64,000 bases of DNA from positions 6,659,501 through 6,723,500 of the forward strand of contig NZ_CP072827.1 in the NCBI RefSeq assembly GCF_017916255.1, in the 5' to 3' direction. Made by a program: the position numbers and the translations under genes. Positions 1-8,340 of this stretch are shown piece after piece. This stretch comes from Streptomyces mobaraensis NBRC 13819 = DSM 40847. GTDB lineage: Bacteria; Actinomycetota; Actinomycetes; Streptomycetales; Streptomycetaceae. Position 1 is the first letter of the stretch. Each line of letters begins with the position of its first letter. The notes beneath the pieces were generated by a model. That model did no database searches. It saw only the letters and a program-made list of their open reading frames with translations, and was not told the DNA's origin.

Positions 1-2
1 AC

Positions 3-56
3 GCCTTGATGCTGGAGTGCGCGGCGCGACTGGCGGGGCCTTGGGCGGACGGATGA
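3..56 (+). CDS. possible C-terminal tail of a gene entering from the left
   Basis: The third frame is open from the window edge and reads ALMLECAARLAGPWADG before a TGA at 54-56. The composition looks like the helical end of a real protein, but 17 residues do not allow a family assignment. It could equally be a chance open frame. Confidence 0.25.
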   Translation, partial: ALMLECAARLAGPWADG

Positions 57-733
57 GTCGCCGCCCGGCTGGTGACGGACCATCAGATGTGCCGCGGTTG
101 CGGTTCACGTTGTCTCTCACGTTGGTACCTAGGGAAGGCGATCCGGTCGGCCGGTGACGGACGGCGCATCATGCGGCTGTACCTACCCGCCGCGTTGTTC
201 TTGACGCTTTCACCGGTCTCGGGGTGGTCACTTGCGCTCTGCGGCGTCACTGCTGCCACAAGCCGGTCGGCAGGGTGACGAGGATCACGTCCGTGAGGCC
301 GTGATTTGGCAGCAAAGGGCGTACACGGCGCCGGGCGTTGAGGCGGTATGCAGGGGAAATGGGTATGCGGCGGGTGGAAGGCGGCTCTGAAGTATGCGAA
401 AGCAATTTGCGATTTTTTGCATGTGCACGTGCATCGCTGGAGGTTCGACAAAGAGGGCTCCACCCCAAAGAGTGCTCTCCTATCGGAAACCCTTCTCGTT
501 GTGGCCATTCTCGGTCACGAGATTGCCGCAGTAGTCGATCAAAGTGCAGGGGATTCGATCGCGACGACAAAACGTTGGGCAAAGCGCAGTGAGGGGCTTG
601 ACGGATAGTGAGGAATCGCGTCTCGCTTAGGAGGTTTCGCGCGAAATGGATCTTCGGTGCCGAGGTGGCGCCGGGCGTTAACGGTGGCCCGCTAAGCTGG
701 CTTCAAGGCAGCGTCAGAGCCTGCCAACTGAAA

Positions 734-768
734 GAGGCGGTCGCGGGATTGGGGCCCGCAACCGCCTC
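734..768. terminator. GC-rich hairpin, probable terminator
   Basis: Arms 734-747 and 755-768 pair over 14 bases with a single mismatch around a 7-base loop. There is no T-run, which is usual for Streptomyces terminators. It has no certain gene upstream, so it may belong to an unrecognised transcript in the gene-poor stretch. Confidence 0.45.
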
Positions 769-770
769 GC

Positions 771-1061
771 ATGAGCCAATACGCACTGTTAGGGAGCACA
801 TTGCTCATGATCGAAAGTCGACAACGCGAAGAAGCGCCCCCGACCTCAGGCTTAAGTATGCCCTCATCTGGGGCGGAAGGAACGCGCCCAGAGGGGACTG
901 GAGTCAAGGCACTCCTGAGAGTGGTGTACTGCCTGATCATCGTCGTGCGGTCCTGCGCGGCCGGTGAGGTCTCATTCGAGAGCCTGCTTCAAGTGCTGGG
1001 CAGCGCTCAACTGTTGACTCGGGAGCTTGTGGTGGCCTTGCGCAGGCGGCGCCGCCACTGA
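771..1061 (+). CDS. weak hypothetical ORF (up to 96 aa)
   Basis: The frame could start at ATG 771, 807 or 858. The last 60 residues hold a hydrophobic stretch (ALLRVVYCLIIVV) and end in an arginine-rich tail. No start has a clear ribosome-binding site, codon bias is weak, and no family is recognised. It is listed because it is the best open frame of the region. It may not be a gene. Confidence 0.2.
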   Translation: MSQYALLGSTLLMIESRQREEAPPTSGLSMPSSGAEGTRPEGTGVKALLRVVYCLIIVVRSCAAGEVSFESLLQVLGSAQLLTRELVVALRRRRRH

Positions 1062-1231
1062 GTGGGCGCGGTGGGCGGCGGCCATGTGTCGTCGCCCTCC
1101 GTCACCCGTTCTGCTGATGGCATCCACCCACGTCCTCGCCCACCCCTCGATCGGGGTCTGTCCCACACCGCCGAGCCGCCCTACGATGGGCGGCTTCTTG
1201 TCGTGGCCGGACCGCAACCGAAGGGGGCAGC

Positions 1232-2071
1232 GTGGTCCGCAGAGAGAAGGAACAGGATCCCGACATCGACCCAAACGTACCGAGCGTGGCGCGCATGTAC
1301 GACTGGTTATTAGGAGGGATCGAGAACTACCAATCGGATCGCACAGCCTGCTCCGAACTGCTCAAGATTGCGCCAAGTTCGCGCGAAATCGCCCTTCATA
1401 ACCGGGCTTTCCTCCGCAGAGTCGTCGGCATCCTGGTACGCGACTACGGAGTGGAGCAGTTCCTCGACCACGGCTCGGGGCTCCCCACCCAGGACAACGT
1501 GCACCAGGTGGCCCAGCGGATCGACCCCGACTGCCGCGTCGTCTACGTCGACAACGACCCGATCGTCCTGGCCCACGGCCGCACCACGCTGGACGAGAAC
1601 CGCAACACGGCGGTCGTCTCCGCCGACATGCGGGACACGGACGAGATCTTCGGCCATCAGGCCGTCCGCGACCTTCTCGAACCGGGCCGCCGCACAGCGG
1701 CGTTGTTCGTCTCCGTGCTGCACTGCCTGCCCGACACCGGTGATGCAGAGGACCCCCGCGAAGTCGTCCGCCGCACCGCGGAACGCCTGAGGGAACTCGG
1801 GCCCGGCAACCTCATGGTGATCTGCCAGCTCGTCAGCGACGATCCCGCCATCCGTCGCCAGGTCACCGAGCTGATGGCGCGCAGTACGGGCGGCAAGTGG
1901 GGCCGGGTGCGGGAGAAGGAGGAAGTCCGCGCCTACTTCGACGGCCTCGACGTCCTGGATCCCGGGCTGGTCGACGTCATCGACTGGCGGGCCGACCCCA
2001 CGGCGCCACTGCCGGCCAAACGCCCGGAGGAGTGGGTCGAATGGGGCGGAGTGGCGCGCCTCCCCGGCTGA
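1232..2071 (+). CDS. DUF574 / Methyltransf_19 SAM-dependent methyltransferase
   Basis: This 279-residue protein matches the DUF574 (Methyltransf_19) family, which is greatly expanded in Streptomyces. The family has an AdoMet-binding Rossmann fold, but its substrates are mostly unknown. Recognisable features are the N-terminal PSVARMYDWLLGG block, the glycine-rich DHGSGLPTQDN loop near residue 82 that should bind AdoMet, and the acidic strand VVYVDNDPIV that should bind the ribose. The start is GTG 1232, preceded by GGGGGCAGC. It converges on the XRE gene, with only six bases between the two stops. The length is normal for the family. Confidence 0.88.
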   Translation: MVRREKEQDPDIDPNVPSVARMYDWLLGGIENYQSDRTACSELLKIAPSSREIALHNRAFLRRVVGILVRDYGVEQFLDHGSGLPTQDNVHQVAQRIDPDCRVVYVDNDPIVLAHGRTTLDENRNTAVVSADMRDTDEIFGHQAVRDLLEPGRRTAALFVSVLHCLPDTGDAEDPREVVRRTAERLRELGPGNLMVICQLVSDDPAIRRQVTELMARSTGGKWGRVREKEEVRAYFDGLDVLDPGLVDVIDWRADPTAPLPAKRPEEWVEWGGVARLPG

Positions 2072-2077
2072 CGGCGC

Positions 2078-2983
2078 TCAGCTGAACCCGGCGATCGCCT
2101 TCTTGAGGAGGAGTTCGCTCTCCCTCCGGTCGGCGGCGCAGCTGCTCAGCCGGTTCAGGACGTGCCGGTACTGGTCGATCTCCCTCGGGCGGGTCAGGTA
2201 CTGGGCGCTGTTGAGGTGCTCCAGGTAGACCAGCTCGGGGGGGCCACCGTCGTCGAAGTACAGGTGAGTGACCGACGACAAGGGGACGGCGTCGGCACCC
2301 TTCAAGAACGGGATCACCCTGATGTTGATGCCGCCCTGCCGACCGATGTCGATCAGGTACTGGAGCTGTTCCCGCATCACTTCCGGGCTCCCCACGAGCC
2401 GGCGCAGAACCGCTTCCTCCAACAGCGCGACCACCCTGGGGCGGCCTGCCCTGAACGCCGCCCGGCGGCCCTGGCGCAATCGGACCCGGCGGTCGATGGC
2501 GTCCGCGCTCGCTCCGTGCAGAGCGGCACTGATCAGCACCCGGGTGTAGGCCGGTGTCTGGAGAAGGCCGGGGACGACGTGGGTCTCGTACGTGTAGATC
2601 TTCTCCGCCTGGCCCTCCAGGCTGATGAGCCGGCGCAGGAAGGCCGGGGTGACATCCGTGTACTGCTGCCACCATTCCTCGCTGCGCGTCTGCTGCAGCA
2701 ACTCCTCGATCATGCGCAGCCGTTCCGCTGGAACTCGGTAGAAGTGGACGAGGTCCCAGATGTCCCGCTCCTTCGGCGGGCTCTCGCCGCGTTCCAGGCG
2801 GCTGACCTTGGAGATCGACCCCCGGATGACAGGGGCGACGTCCTTCAGGCCCAGTCCGCGCTCCTGGCGCATCCTGCGGAGTTCGTCGCCCAGGAGACGG
2901 GTGGAGCCCGACTGCTTCTGGTCACTTCGCCGACCGGCGACGGAAGCAGCTTGCTCCGGCTGAGGCTTGGGAACGGCAGACAT
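2078..2983 (-). CDS. XRE-family regulator with DUF5753 domain
   Basis: The 301-residue protein has an N-terminal helix-turn-helix at about residues 35-65 (LKDVAPVIRGSISKVSRLE), followed by a long helical C-terminal region of the DUF5753 (Scr1/WhiJ-like) type. Proteins of this type regulate development or antibiotic production in Streptomyces and usually lie beside a small DUF397 partner, as here. ATG 2981-2983 was preferred over an upstream in-frame ATG because GGGGAG lies five bases before it. The gene is downstream of the DUF397 gene on the same strand with 87 bases between them, so the two are probably cotranscribed. It probably binds the palindrome at 3371-3382. Confidence 0.88.
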   Translation of the reverse strand: MSAVPKPQPEQAASVAGRRSDQKQSGSTRLLGDELRRMRQERGLGLKDVAPVIRGSISKVSRLERGESPPKERDIWDLVHFYRVPAERLRMIEELLQQTRSEEWWQQYTDVTPAFLRRLISLEGQAEKIYTYETHVVPGLLQTPAYTRVLISAALHGASADAIDRRVRLRQGRRAAFRAGRPRVVALLEEAVLRRLVGSPEVMREQLQYLIDIGRQGGINIRVIPFLKGADAVPLSSVTHLYFDDGGPPELVYLEHLNSAQYLTRPREIDQYRHVLNRLSSCAADRRESELLLKKAIAGFS

Positions 2984-3070
2984 CCACTCTCCCCTGCGCG
3001 ACCGACACATGCCGGTCCCAGCATGGAGGGTGGATGCCTGCCGTTCTACCTCTGGCCTACGGTTCCGGCC

Positions 3071-3304
3071 TCAGTCGACCAGGCCGTCGAACTCGCAGCG
3101 CTTGGCGCCCCGGAGGAAGGCGACCATCTCCTCCCTGGTGTAGACGAGGGCCGCCCCGTCGGGGAAGCGGGAGTTGCGCACCGCCACCTCCCCGCCGGGC
3201 AGCTGCGCCAGCTCCACGCAGTTGCCCTCGCCGATGCTGTCGCTGCTCTTGACCCACTCCACGTCCGCGAAGGCGCTCGCCGGCATGCCGTTGCTGAAGA
3301 TCAT
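3071..3304 (-). CDS. DUF397 small protein
   Basis: The 77-residue protein shows the DUF397 pattern: a short strand with WVKSSDSIGEGNCVE, then VAVRNSRFPDG, then the end block TREEMVAFLRGAK. DUF397 proteins accompany XRE/DUF5753 regulators across Streptomyces and have been described as toxin-like or antagonist partners. The ATG at 3302-3304 follows GGGAGAGG. A longer frame reaches 3382, but it would run through the palindromic operator candidate and is unlikely. The gene is first in the pair, ahead of the regulator, which reverses the order often seen. Confidence 0.82.
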   Translation of the reverse strand: MIFSNGMPASAFADVEWVKSSDSIGEGNCVELAQLPGGEVAVRNSRFPDGAALVYTREEMVAFLRGAKRCEFDGLVD

Positions 3305-3370
3305 GTGAATGACCTCTCCCTTGCGCTTCTGACCTGCGGGTTTGCTTCTGACGAGATCACCGTTTCCCAT

Positions 3371-3382
3371 ATGCAATTGCAT
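3371..3382. promoter_or_regulatory. 12-bp palindrome, candidate operator of the XRE/DUF397 pair
   Basis: ATGCAATTGCAT is a perfect palindrome, flanked by TCCC on the left and GGGA on the right, 67 bases before the DUF397 start. A perfect AT-containing dyad of this size stands out in such GC-rich DNA. Position and symmetry suggest autoregulation by the neighbouring XRE protein. This is inferred, not shown. The rest of 3305-3648 holds no gene and should contain the promoters of the DUF397 gene and the lipase. Confidence 0.5.
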
Positions 3383-3648
3383 GGGAAGGGGTGATGAGAA
3401 TGCTAGGGAGTGCGGGACGCTCCGTGGTGTCCCCCGAAAGTGTGTGGTTGAAAAACGCGTGACAAGTGCTGTGCCGCCGTTGCCCTGGGAGGTCGCGTGG
3501 GGCCACCGGGCAGCGGGTTCTCAGCGTCACCGGCAGACAGCACAGCACACCTTTTCGAGTGGATCGGGCAGGGGAGTTCTTTGCCGCCCGCGTCCCACGG
3601 CAATGACTGAGATGCGCCCGTCTCCGCCGCCGTGAAAGGAACCCCGCC

Positions 3649-4470
3649 GTGTCCGTGCCGTCCACGATCGACCACAAGACCCGCGGCTACAGCCTGGCCC
3701 AGGCCTACTGCCTCGCCCAGGCGTCCGATCTCGCCTACAAGGACAAGGGCGCCATCGAGAAGCAGGCCCGCGACTGGGGCTTCGACACCGTACGGCACCA
3801 CGAGACGCGCTTCACGCCACCGTTCCCACTGGAGGACACCCAGGCGTACACGATGGCCGGCGACGACATGGTCATCGTCGCCTTCCGGGGCACCGAACCC
3901 GCGAAGATCAAAGACTGGCTCTCCGACGCCACCACCCCGCCCCGGCCTGGCCCGGCGAGGACCGGCTACGTCCACTACGGCTTCGCTGAGGCCCTGGAGT
4001 CCATCTACCCGGAGATCAAGGACACCCTCCAGGAAGTGCGGACCGACGGCCAGACCCTCTGGTTCACCGGCCACAGCCTCGGCGGCGCGCTCGCCATGCT
4101 CGCCGGCGCCCGGATGTACCTGGAGGACCCCAAGCTCCTGGCCGACGGCGTCTACACCTACGGCCAGCCCCGCACCTGCGACAGAATCCTCGCGATGGCC
4201 TGCAACAAAGGCTTCAAGCAACGCCTCTACCGCTTCGTCAACAACAACGACATCGTGCCGCAGCTGCCACCCGAGCCGGCGTACACCCATGTCGAGACCC
4301 TGCGGTACATCGACGTCGACGGTCGGATCCGCGAGTCCATGTCGTTCTTCGGCGGCCTCGCCGACAAGGCGAAGGGCCTGACCGCGGACGCCTTCGCCCC
4401 GGCGAGCGACGGCATCCGCGACCACTCGATCCACAGGTACCTCGCCGCACTGGAGCAGAACCTGCGCTGA
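3649..4470 (+). CDS. class-3 lipase family protein
   Basis: The 273-residue alpha/beta hydrolase has the lipase_3 signature. The nucleophile elbow GHSLGG has Ser at about 143. The oxyanion strand is VIVAFRGTE near residue 78. The likely acid lies in NNNDIVPQLPP near 204 and the likely His in DHSIHRYL near 260. No signal peptide is visible, so it appears to be cytoplasmic or exported by an unrecognised route. The GTG start at 3649 has GAAAGGA eight bases upstream. It stands alone. The following 351 bases (4471-4821) before the convergent lipoprotein gene hold no gene I can support. Confidence 0.85.
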   Translation: MSVPSTIDHKTRGYSLAQAYCLAQASDLAYKDKGAIEKQARDWGFDTVRHHETRFTPPFPLEDTQAYTMAGDDMVIVAFRGTEPAKIKDWLSDATTPPRPGPARTGYVHYGFAEALESIYPEIKDTLQEVRTDGQTLWFTGHSLGGALAMLAGARMYLEDPKLLADGVYTYGQPRTCDRILAMACNKGFKQRLYRFVNNNDIVPQLPPEPAYTHVETLRYIDVDGRIRESMSFFGGLADKAKGLTADAFAPASDGIRDHSIHRYLAALEQNLR

Positions 4471-4821
4471 CGTCCGACGATCACTGCTTCCCGGCGATCG
4501 CTGACCCCAGGCGACCGCTGCCTCAGGCGACCAAGGACATCCGTCCCGGCGAACCAAGGGTGGGACACACGGGGAGCCGCCCCCGGGCCCGGCCAGGCTG
4601 GGAGGGCGGCAGTTCCCCCACAGGCCGGGACGAAGGACCACGAGCACACTCAGCCGCCGGGGCGGCAGCCCGGCACCACGGGACCGACCCGGGGCGGTGT
4701 ACAGCTCTTCAGGCGGCGGTCAGGAGAACGCCCGCACACCGAGCCCCGTGGGCCTGGAAGACCGGGGCGCCGACGCTCTGCGCGCACAGGGGCGGGGAGT
4801 CGCGGGAAGGGAGGACTTCCC

Positions 4822-5433
4822 CTACCGCTCGCCCGGAGGGCCGCTCGGCTCGTCGGTGTCGTCGGGCGGCGCGGCGTCGGGTCGCGGATCGGGGCACCTG
4901 GGGACGCCGTGGGACGGACCGCCGGCGGACGGCTCACCACGGAACCGGCCGTCGGGGCATGATCCGTCCGGGGAGGAGAGGGCCTGCTGCCCTTCGGCGC
5001 GGGTCGCCTGCCGGCAGATGCACCGCGCGTCGACGGAGGCCGGCGGTGTCTCGCCGCGTGGGACGGCCGGGGGCGAGGGTTCGTCCGTTGCGGGGGCCGG
5101 CCGGGGTGACGGAGCCGCGGGCCGGAGGAGTGGCGCTTCGGTGAGCGACAGTCCGTCGTGGGCGTCGGCCGCGGGCGGTCGGCCCGACGTCGACGGCATG
5201 GTCGTCGTCGATGGCCGGCCGGTCGGGGGCCCGGGCGCTGCGAGCGACGCGTACGGTCTGGGCACGGGCGAGGACGGAATGGGCTGTGGGCCGGGTTGCG
5301 GAGCGACGGGTGCCGGGACCGGGGGCGCCGGCGGAACGTAGGTGGCGCTGAAGGACGCGCATCCGCTCGTCACCATCAGCACAATCGCCACCAGGACGGG
5401 CTGTAGCGCGGACGACACTGGGCCACTTCGCAC
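4822..5433 (-). CDS. proline-rich lipoprotein
   Basis: The 203-residue protein begins with a basic and hydrophobic signal segment ending in the lipobox VTSGC and continues GCASFSATYVPPAPP. The mature chain is dominated by Pro, Ser, Ala and Arg with little predicted structure, so it is probably a membrane-anchored wall-spanning linker. The GTG at 5431-5433 follows GAAGGAG. A close relative of its lipobox region (GCASFSETYVPPAPE) is encoded at 7752 on the other side of the ABC1 kinase gene. The real C-terminus is uncertain because the last 60 residues are low complexity. Confidence 0.6.
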   Translation of the reverse strand: MRSGPVSSALQPVLVAIVLMVTSGCASFSATYVPPAPPVPAPVAPQPGPQPIPSSPVPRPYASLAAPGPPTGRPSTTTMPSTSGRPPAADAHDGLSLTEAPLLRPAAPSPRPAPATDEPSPPAVPRGETPPASVDARCICRQATRAEGQQALSSPDGSCPDGRFRGEPSAGGPSHGVPRCPDPRPDAAPPDDTDEPSGPPGER

Positions 5434-5586
5434 ACTGACTCCTTCGCTGCGGACCGTCGGCACGGTGTGTGGGTGAGGGCAGAGGCTGTGCCGAGCGGAC
5501 GAGATTCCGTGCGGCGCCTCGCACACCCCGGCCCCACTCACCGGAGGCCCGGAAGGCGCTGCCGGACCTGATGGCGCGCGCCCTCG

Positions 5587-5760
5587 TCAGGGTCGGGCGC
5601 TGAGGACCGAGATGAAGATCTTCAGTCCGGTGAACAGCGTCACGATCGACCGCCACACTGCCAGGATCGTGTGCGCCGTGGCGACGGGGGCGGTGGCGAT
5701 GAGGAACAGAAGGATGATCACGACCAGCCAGAAGAAGAGACCGCGCGGACGCGACAGCAA
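5587..5760 (-). CDS. 57-aa membrane peptide downstream of the ABC1 kinase
   Basis: The frame starts at TTG 5758-5760 after GAGGAGAGGG and reads LLSRPRGLFFWLVVII, giving one N-terminal transmembrane helix, then IATAPVATAHTILAVW and an amphipathic tail ending SVLSARP. Small one-helix peptides of this shape are common in Streptomyces, though no function is known to me. It lies 48 bases after the kinase stop on the same strand and is probably cotranscribed with it. Confidence 0.65.
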   Translation of the reverse strand: MLSRPRGLFFWLVVIILLFLIATAPVATAHTILAVWRSIVTLFTGLKIFISVLSARP

Positions 5761-5808
5761 GAACCCTCTCCTCGGATGACGGTGGTGCCGGGCGGACGCG
5801 GTCCTGGT

Positions 5809-7305
5809 TCATTTTCGTCTTCCGGCGCGGGCCAGGTAGGCGGCCAGGACGAGAGCCGCCGCCCAGGGAGCGCGGGAGCCGGTCTCCTTCCCTCCGCCGC
5901 GGCGGTTGGGTTCGCCGGCGACCTTGGCGTGGAGGGTGAGGTCCTGGTCGGCGAGGGTGCGCAGGATGCCGCGGGTCTGCTGGAGTGCTCCCGGTGCGGC
6001 GATGATGATGTCCAGGGCGGTGCGGGCGGCTTGTCGCTCGGAGAGGGTTTCGCGGGCGAGGCCGAAGATGATGGTGCGCAGGTTGTCGGCGAAGACGTCG
6101 GTGATGGACAGTTCCGGGCACAGGTAGCGGATGGATCCTTCGAGGTTGGCGAAGGATTTGCCGAGCAGGGAGATGGTGGGGCTGCTGCGGATGCCGCGGT
6201 GGGTGGCGTGGGTGAGGACGGCGGTCAGGGTGAGGCCGAAGTCGAGTTCGTCGAGGGAGGCGGAGGTGACCTTGGGTACGAGGCGGCTGATGTCGGAGCG
6301 GAAGCCGGCCAGGTCGGCCCAGGCGGTGGGGTGTCCCATCTCGGCCCAGGTCTTGGCCAGTCCGGCGCCGTCGTTGTCGGCGATGGTGAGCAGGGCCAGC
6401 ACCAGGCTGCGGCTGGTGGAGCTGTCCATGCGGCCGACCATGCCCCAGTCGATCAGGTGGGCGGGCTCGCCGGGGTGGACGAAGAGGTTGCCGGGGTGGG
6501 GGTCGGCGTGGAAGTAGCGGTCGAGGAAGAAGCCGTGGTACATGAACGCCATCAGGTCGCGGCCGATGCCGGTGCGCTGGGCGAGGGTGAAGTCGCGCGG
6601 GTCGGCGTCGCGGATCGACGTCCCGGGGGCCAGGGACTGCACCAGCACCCGCCGGGTCGGCGGCATCAGCACCCGCGGTACGGTCAGGTGCTCGTAGGTT
6701 TCGGTCAGTTGCCGGGCCCGGCGCATGTTCGCGGCCTCGACGCGGAAGTCCGTCTCGGCCTCCATGGCGTCGAAGAGCACCTCCAGCATGGCGGGTACGT
6801 CCACCACCGCGGTGAACCTCGGCGTCGCACGCGCCACGAGAGCGGCCGCCCGGCGCAGCAGCCGCATGTCGTCGGCCATCACCCGCTGTGTGCCGGGCCG
6901 TTGCAGTTTGACGGCCACGGGGGTGCCGTCGGCCAGCCGCGCGCGGTAGACCTGGGCCAGGGACGCCGCCCCCAGCGGCAAGGCCGTGTCGAAATCCCGG
7001 AGCAAGCGCCGCCACTTGGGTCCCAGGTCCGCTGCCAGCACCGGCTCGAAATCCGAGAACGGCGCGGGAGAGACCCGGTCGTGCAGCGTCGCCAACTCCT
7101 CCAGCACGGCCGGCGGTACGAAGTCCGGCCGGGTCGACAACAACTGGCCGACCTTGATGTAGAAGGGCCCGAGGTCCTGAAGCGCCTCGCGCACGGCCCG
7201 CGCCCGCTCCTCCGCCCCGTCCCCCGGTTTACGGCGGGCCCGCGCCTGTTCGGCCAGCAACCGCCCCAGCACCCGGGCGACGTACCGCGCGCGCCCACCG
7301 GACAC
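5809..7305 (-). CDS. ABC1 (UbiB/AarF/ADCK) family atypical kinase
   Basis: The 498-residue protein carries the diagnostic motifs of the UbiB family. The KxGQ segment is FYIKVGQLLSTRPD at about residue 50. The ATP-site lysine lies in VAVKLQRPG near 133. The catalytic loop is HADPHPGN near 266, and the DFG equivalent is LIDWG. A hydrophobic C-terminal tail (WAAALVLAAYLA) suggests membrane attachment. Relatives are ATPases or kinases linked to quinone and other isoprenoid lipid metabolism, which fits a locus next to dxs, ispG and prenyl synthase genes. The GTG at 7303-7305, after a purine-rich GGGGATGGGG, was chosen because the upstream extension is low-complexity Arg/Ala. The frame itself stays open to 7623. 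Confidence 0.88.
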   Translation of the reverse strand: MSGGRARYVARVLGRLLAEQARARRKPGDGAEERARAVREALQDLGPFYIKVGQLLSTRPDFVPPAVLEELATLHDRVSPAPFSDFEPVLAADLGPKWRRLLRDFDTALPLGAASLAQVYRARLADGTPVAVKLQRPGTQRVMADDMRLLRRAAALVARATPRFTAVVDVPAMLEVLFDAMEAETDFRVEAANMRRARQLTETYEHLTVPRVLMPPTRRVLVQSLAPGTSIRDADPRDFTLAQRTGIGRDLMAFMYHGFFLDRYFHADPHPGNLFVHPGEPAHLIDWGMVGRMDSSTSRSLVLALLTIADNDGAGLAKTWAEMGHPTAWADLAGFRSDISRLVPKVTSASLDELDFGLTLTAVLTHATHRGIRSSPTISLLGKSFANLEGSIRYLCPELSITDVFADNLRTIIFGLARETLSERQAARTALDIIIAAPGALQQTRGILRTLADQDLTLHAKVAGEPNRRGGGKETGSRAPWAAALVLAAYLARAGRRK

Positions 7306-7751
7306 CTTCCCCCCATCCCCAACCCCGCCATCCCGTACCGCCCGACGCCCGCGTGGACCGGCCACGACGCCGAGCGCCGATTCGGCACACCGGCCTTCCG
7401 TTTCTCCTCGCCGTCCAGTGCACGCCATGCCGTCGTGGGGCAACAACCGCGCACCCACCGGCGCGCGAGGACGGGGAGGCGCGCAGGGCGCCAGGCAGCG
7501 GAGCGCGGCGGACCCCGAGTCCGCGCGCGCCCGCCGACAGCGCCGCCGACGCCGCGTCCGCCGTGCGCGGCGGCCGCCCGCGCCCCCGCGTACATGCGAA
7601 GCGGTTACCGCTTCGATCCCCATGGAGTGGCTGAGCGCCTGATCGGTAGCGGGTCATGGCCGGCCCGAATCCACTGCCGTACGCGCGTGGGCCCGCAGTC
7701 GCGGTTACGGGGCAGGGCGAGACCGCCGGCGCCGGGGGAGCAGGGACCTTG
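7306..7751. other. divergent intergenic region between the kinase and lipoprotein genes
   Basis: About 450 bases separate the minus-strand kinase start from the plus-strand lipoprotein start. The open frames crossing it are Arg/Pro/Ala-rich and lack codon bias. It should contain the divergent promoters. No operator or riboswitch was recognised. Confidence 0.4.
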
Positions 7752-8030
7752 ATGCGAAGTGCCATGGCGCAGTACGTGACGCGTCTCGCTCTCGTGGCCG
7801 TGGTACCGGCGGGCGTCAGTGGATGCGCGTCCTTCAGCGAGACCTACGTTCCACCGGCCCCCGAGGCGCGTACCGCTGCCGTCCCGCGGCCCCGGAACGG
7901 CACCACGAGTATGCCGCTGCCGAGCCTCTTCGCCGCGCTCCTCGCCGTGCTCCCCGGGCCGGACTTCTCGGTACCGCCCTCACCTGTCTGCGGTCCGCTC
8001 AGTCGGCCTGCGGAAGGCGGGCGGCCGTGA
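7752..8030 (+). CDS. small lipoprotein, paralogue of the 4822-5433 product
   Basis: The 92-residue protein has a signal segment MRSAMAQYVTRLALVAV and a lipobox GVSGC. The mature start CASFSETYVPPAPE is nearly identical to that of the lipoprotein at 4822-5433. A hydrophobic block, PLPSLFAALLAVLPGP, follows. ATG 7752 has AGGGA five bases upstream. The two paralogues lie on either side of the ABC1 kinase gene in opposite orientation, so they may have arisen by a local duplication. Function is unknown. Confidence 0.62.
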   Translation: MRSAMAQYVTRLALVAVVPAGVSGCASFSETYVPPAPEARTAAVPRPRNGTTSMPLPSLFAALLAVLPGPDFSVPPSPVCGPLSRPAEGGRP

Positions 8031-8088
8031 TCAGTGCCCAGAGAGCCGACAGACCGCCCTTTCGTGCGGCGAGGCGGGCCCGCGGTCG

Positions 8089-8340
8089 TCACTCGGCGGC
8101 TCGTCCGGACGTCCCGGCGCCCGGCCGCCCCGCGGCGGTCCGGCCCACCGGAACGGCGGCGGTCGCACCGGTGTCAGTGTCCTCCTCCGGCCGGACGGCG
8201 TTGCTCACCGCCTTCCGGAGGTCGTGCTCCAGGTCCCCCGCGCGGTCCAGGAAGTCGTCGGTGAAGTCCTTCACGTCGTCCATCACGTCGCCGATCAGCC
8301 GGAAGAATCCGGTGCGGCGGCTGCGTGTGCCGGTGGCCAT
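8089..8340 (-). CDS. small hydrophilic protein with an acidic amphipathic helix
   Basis: The 83-residue protein starts MATGTRSRRTGFFRLIGDV and continues with a strongly acidic helical segment, MDDVKDFTDDFLDRAGDLEH. The tail is Gly/Ala/Arg-rich. The ATG at 8338-8340 has GAGAGAGG nine bases upstream. No domain is recognised. The helix suggests protein-protein or membrane-surface contact. It is transcribed away from dxs. Confidence 0.5.
   Translation of the reverse strand: MATGTRSRRTGFFRLIGDVMDDVKDFTDDFLDRAGDLEHDLRKAVSNAVRPEEDTDTGATAAVPVGRTAAGRPGAGTSGRAAE

Larger units (their letters stand above)
57..1231. other. gene-poor stretch with no convincing gene
   Basis: About 1.2 kb has lower GC than the rest of the window, and its open frames overlap on both strands without the strong third-position GC bias seen elsewhere. 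It holds a hairpin at 734-768, a weak ORF at 771-1061 and a GCAA-T-TTGC half-palindrome at 402-410 that resembles the operator candidate at 3371. The T-rich run near 411-418 could be part of a promoter. It may be the remains of a mobile or accessory segment, but no transposase or integrase was recognised. Confidence 0.5.

Noticed and set aside
400..440. Possible tRNA or structured RNA in the AT-richer patch
   Set aside because: No cloverleaf, CCA or TpsiC-like arm could be drawn; only short palindromes are present.
3403..4647. Long minus-strand open frame of 414 codons over the lipase gene
   Set aside because: It is antisense to a lipase with intact GHSLGG and good codon bias; the minus-strand product is Gly/Val/Arg-rich and has no recognisable fold.
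4471..4821. Continuation of coding sequence after the lipase
   Set aside because: All frames through this stretch are Arg/Pro/Gly-rich with no ribosome-binding site, and the two flanking genes converge.
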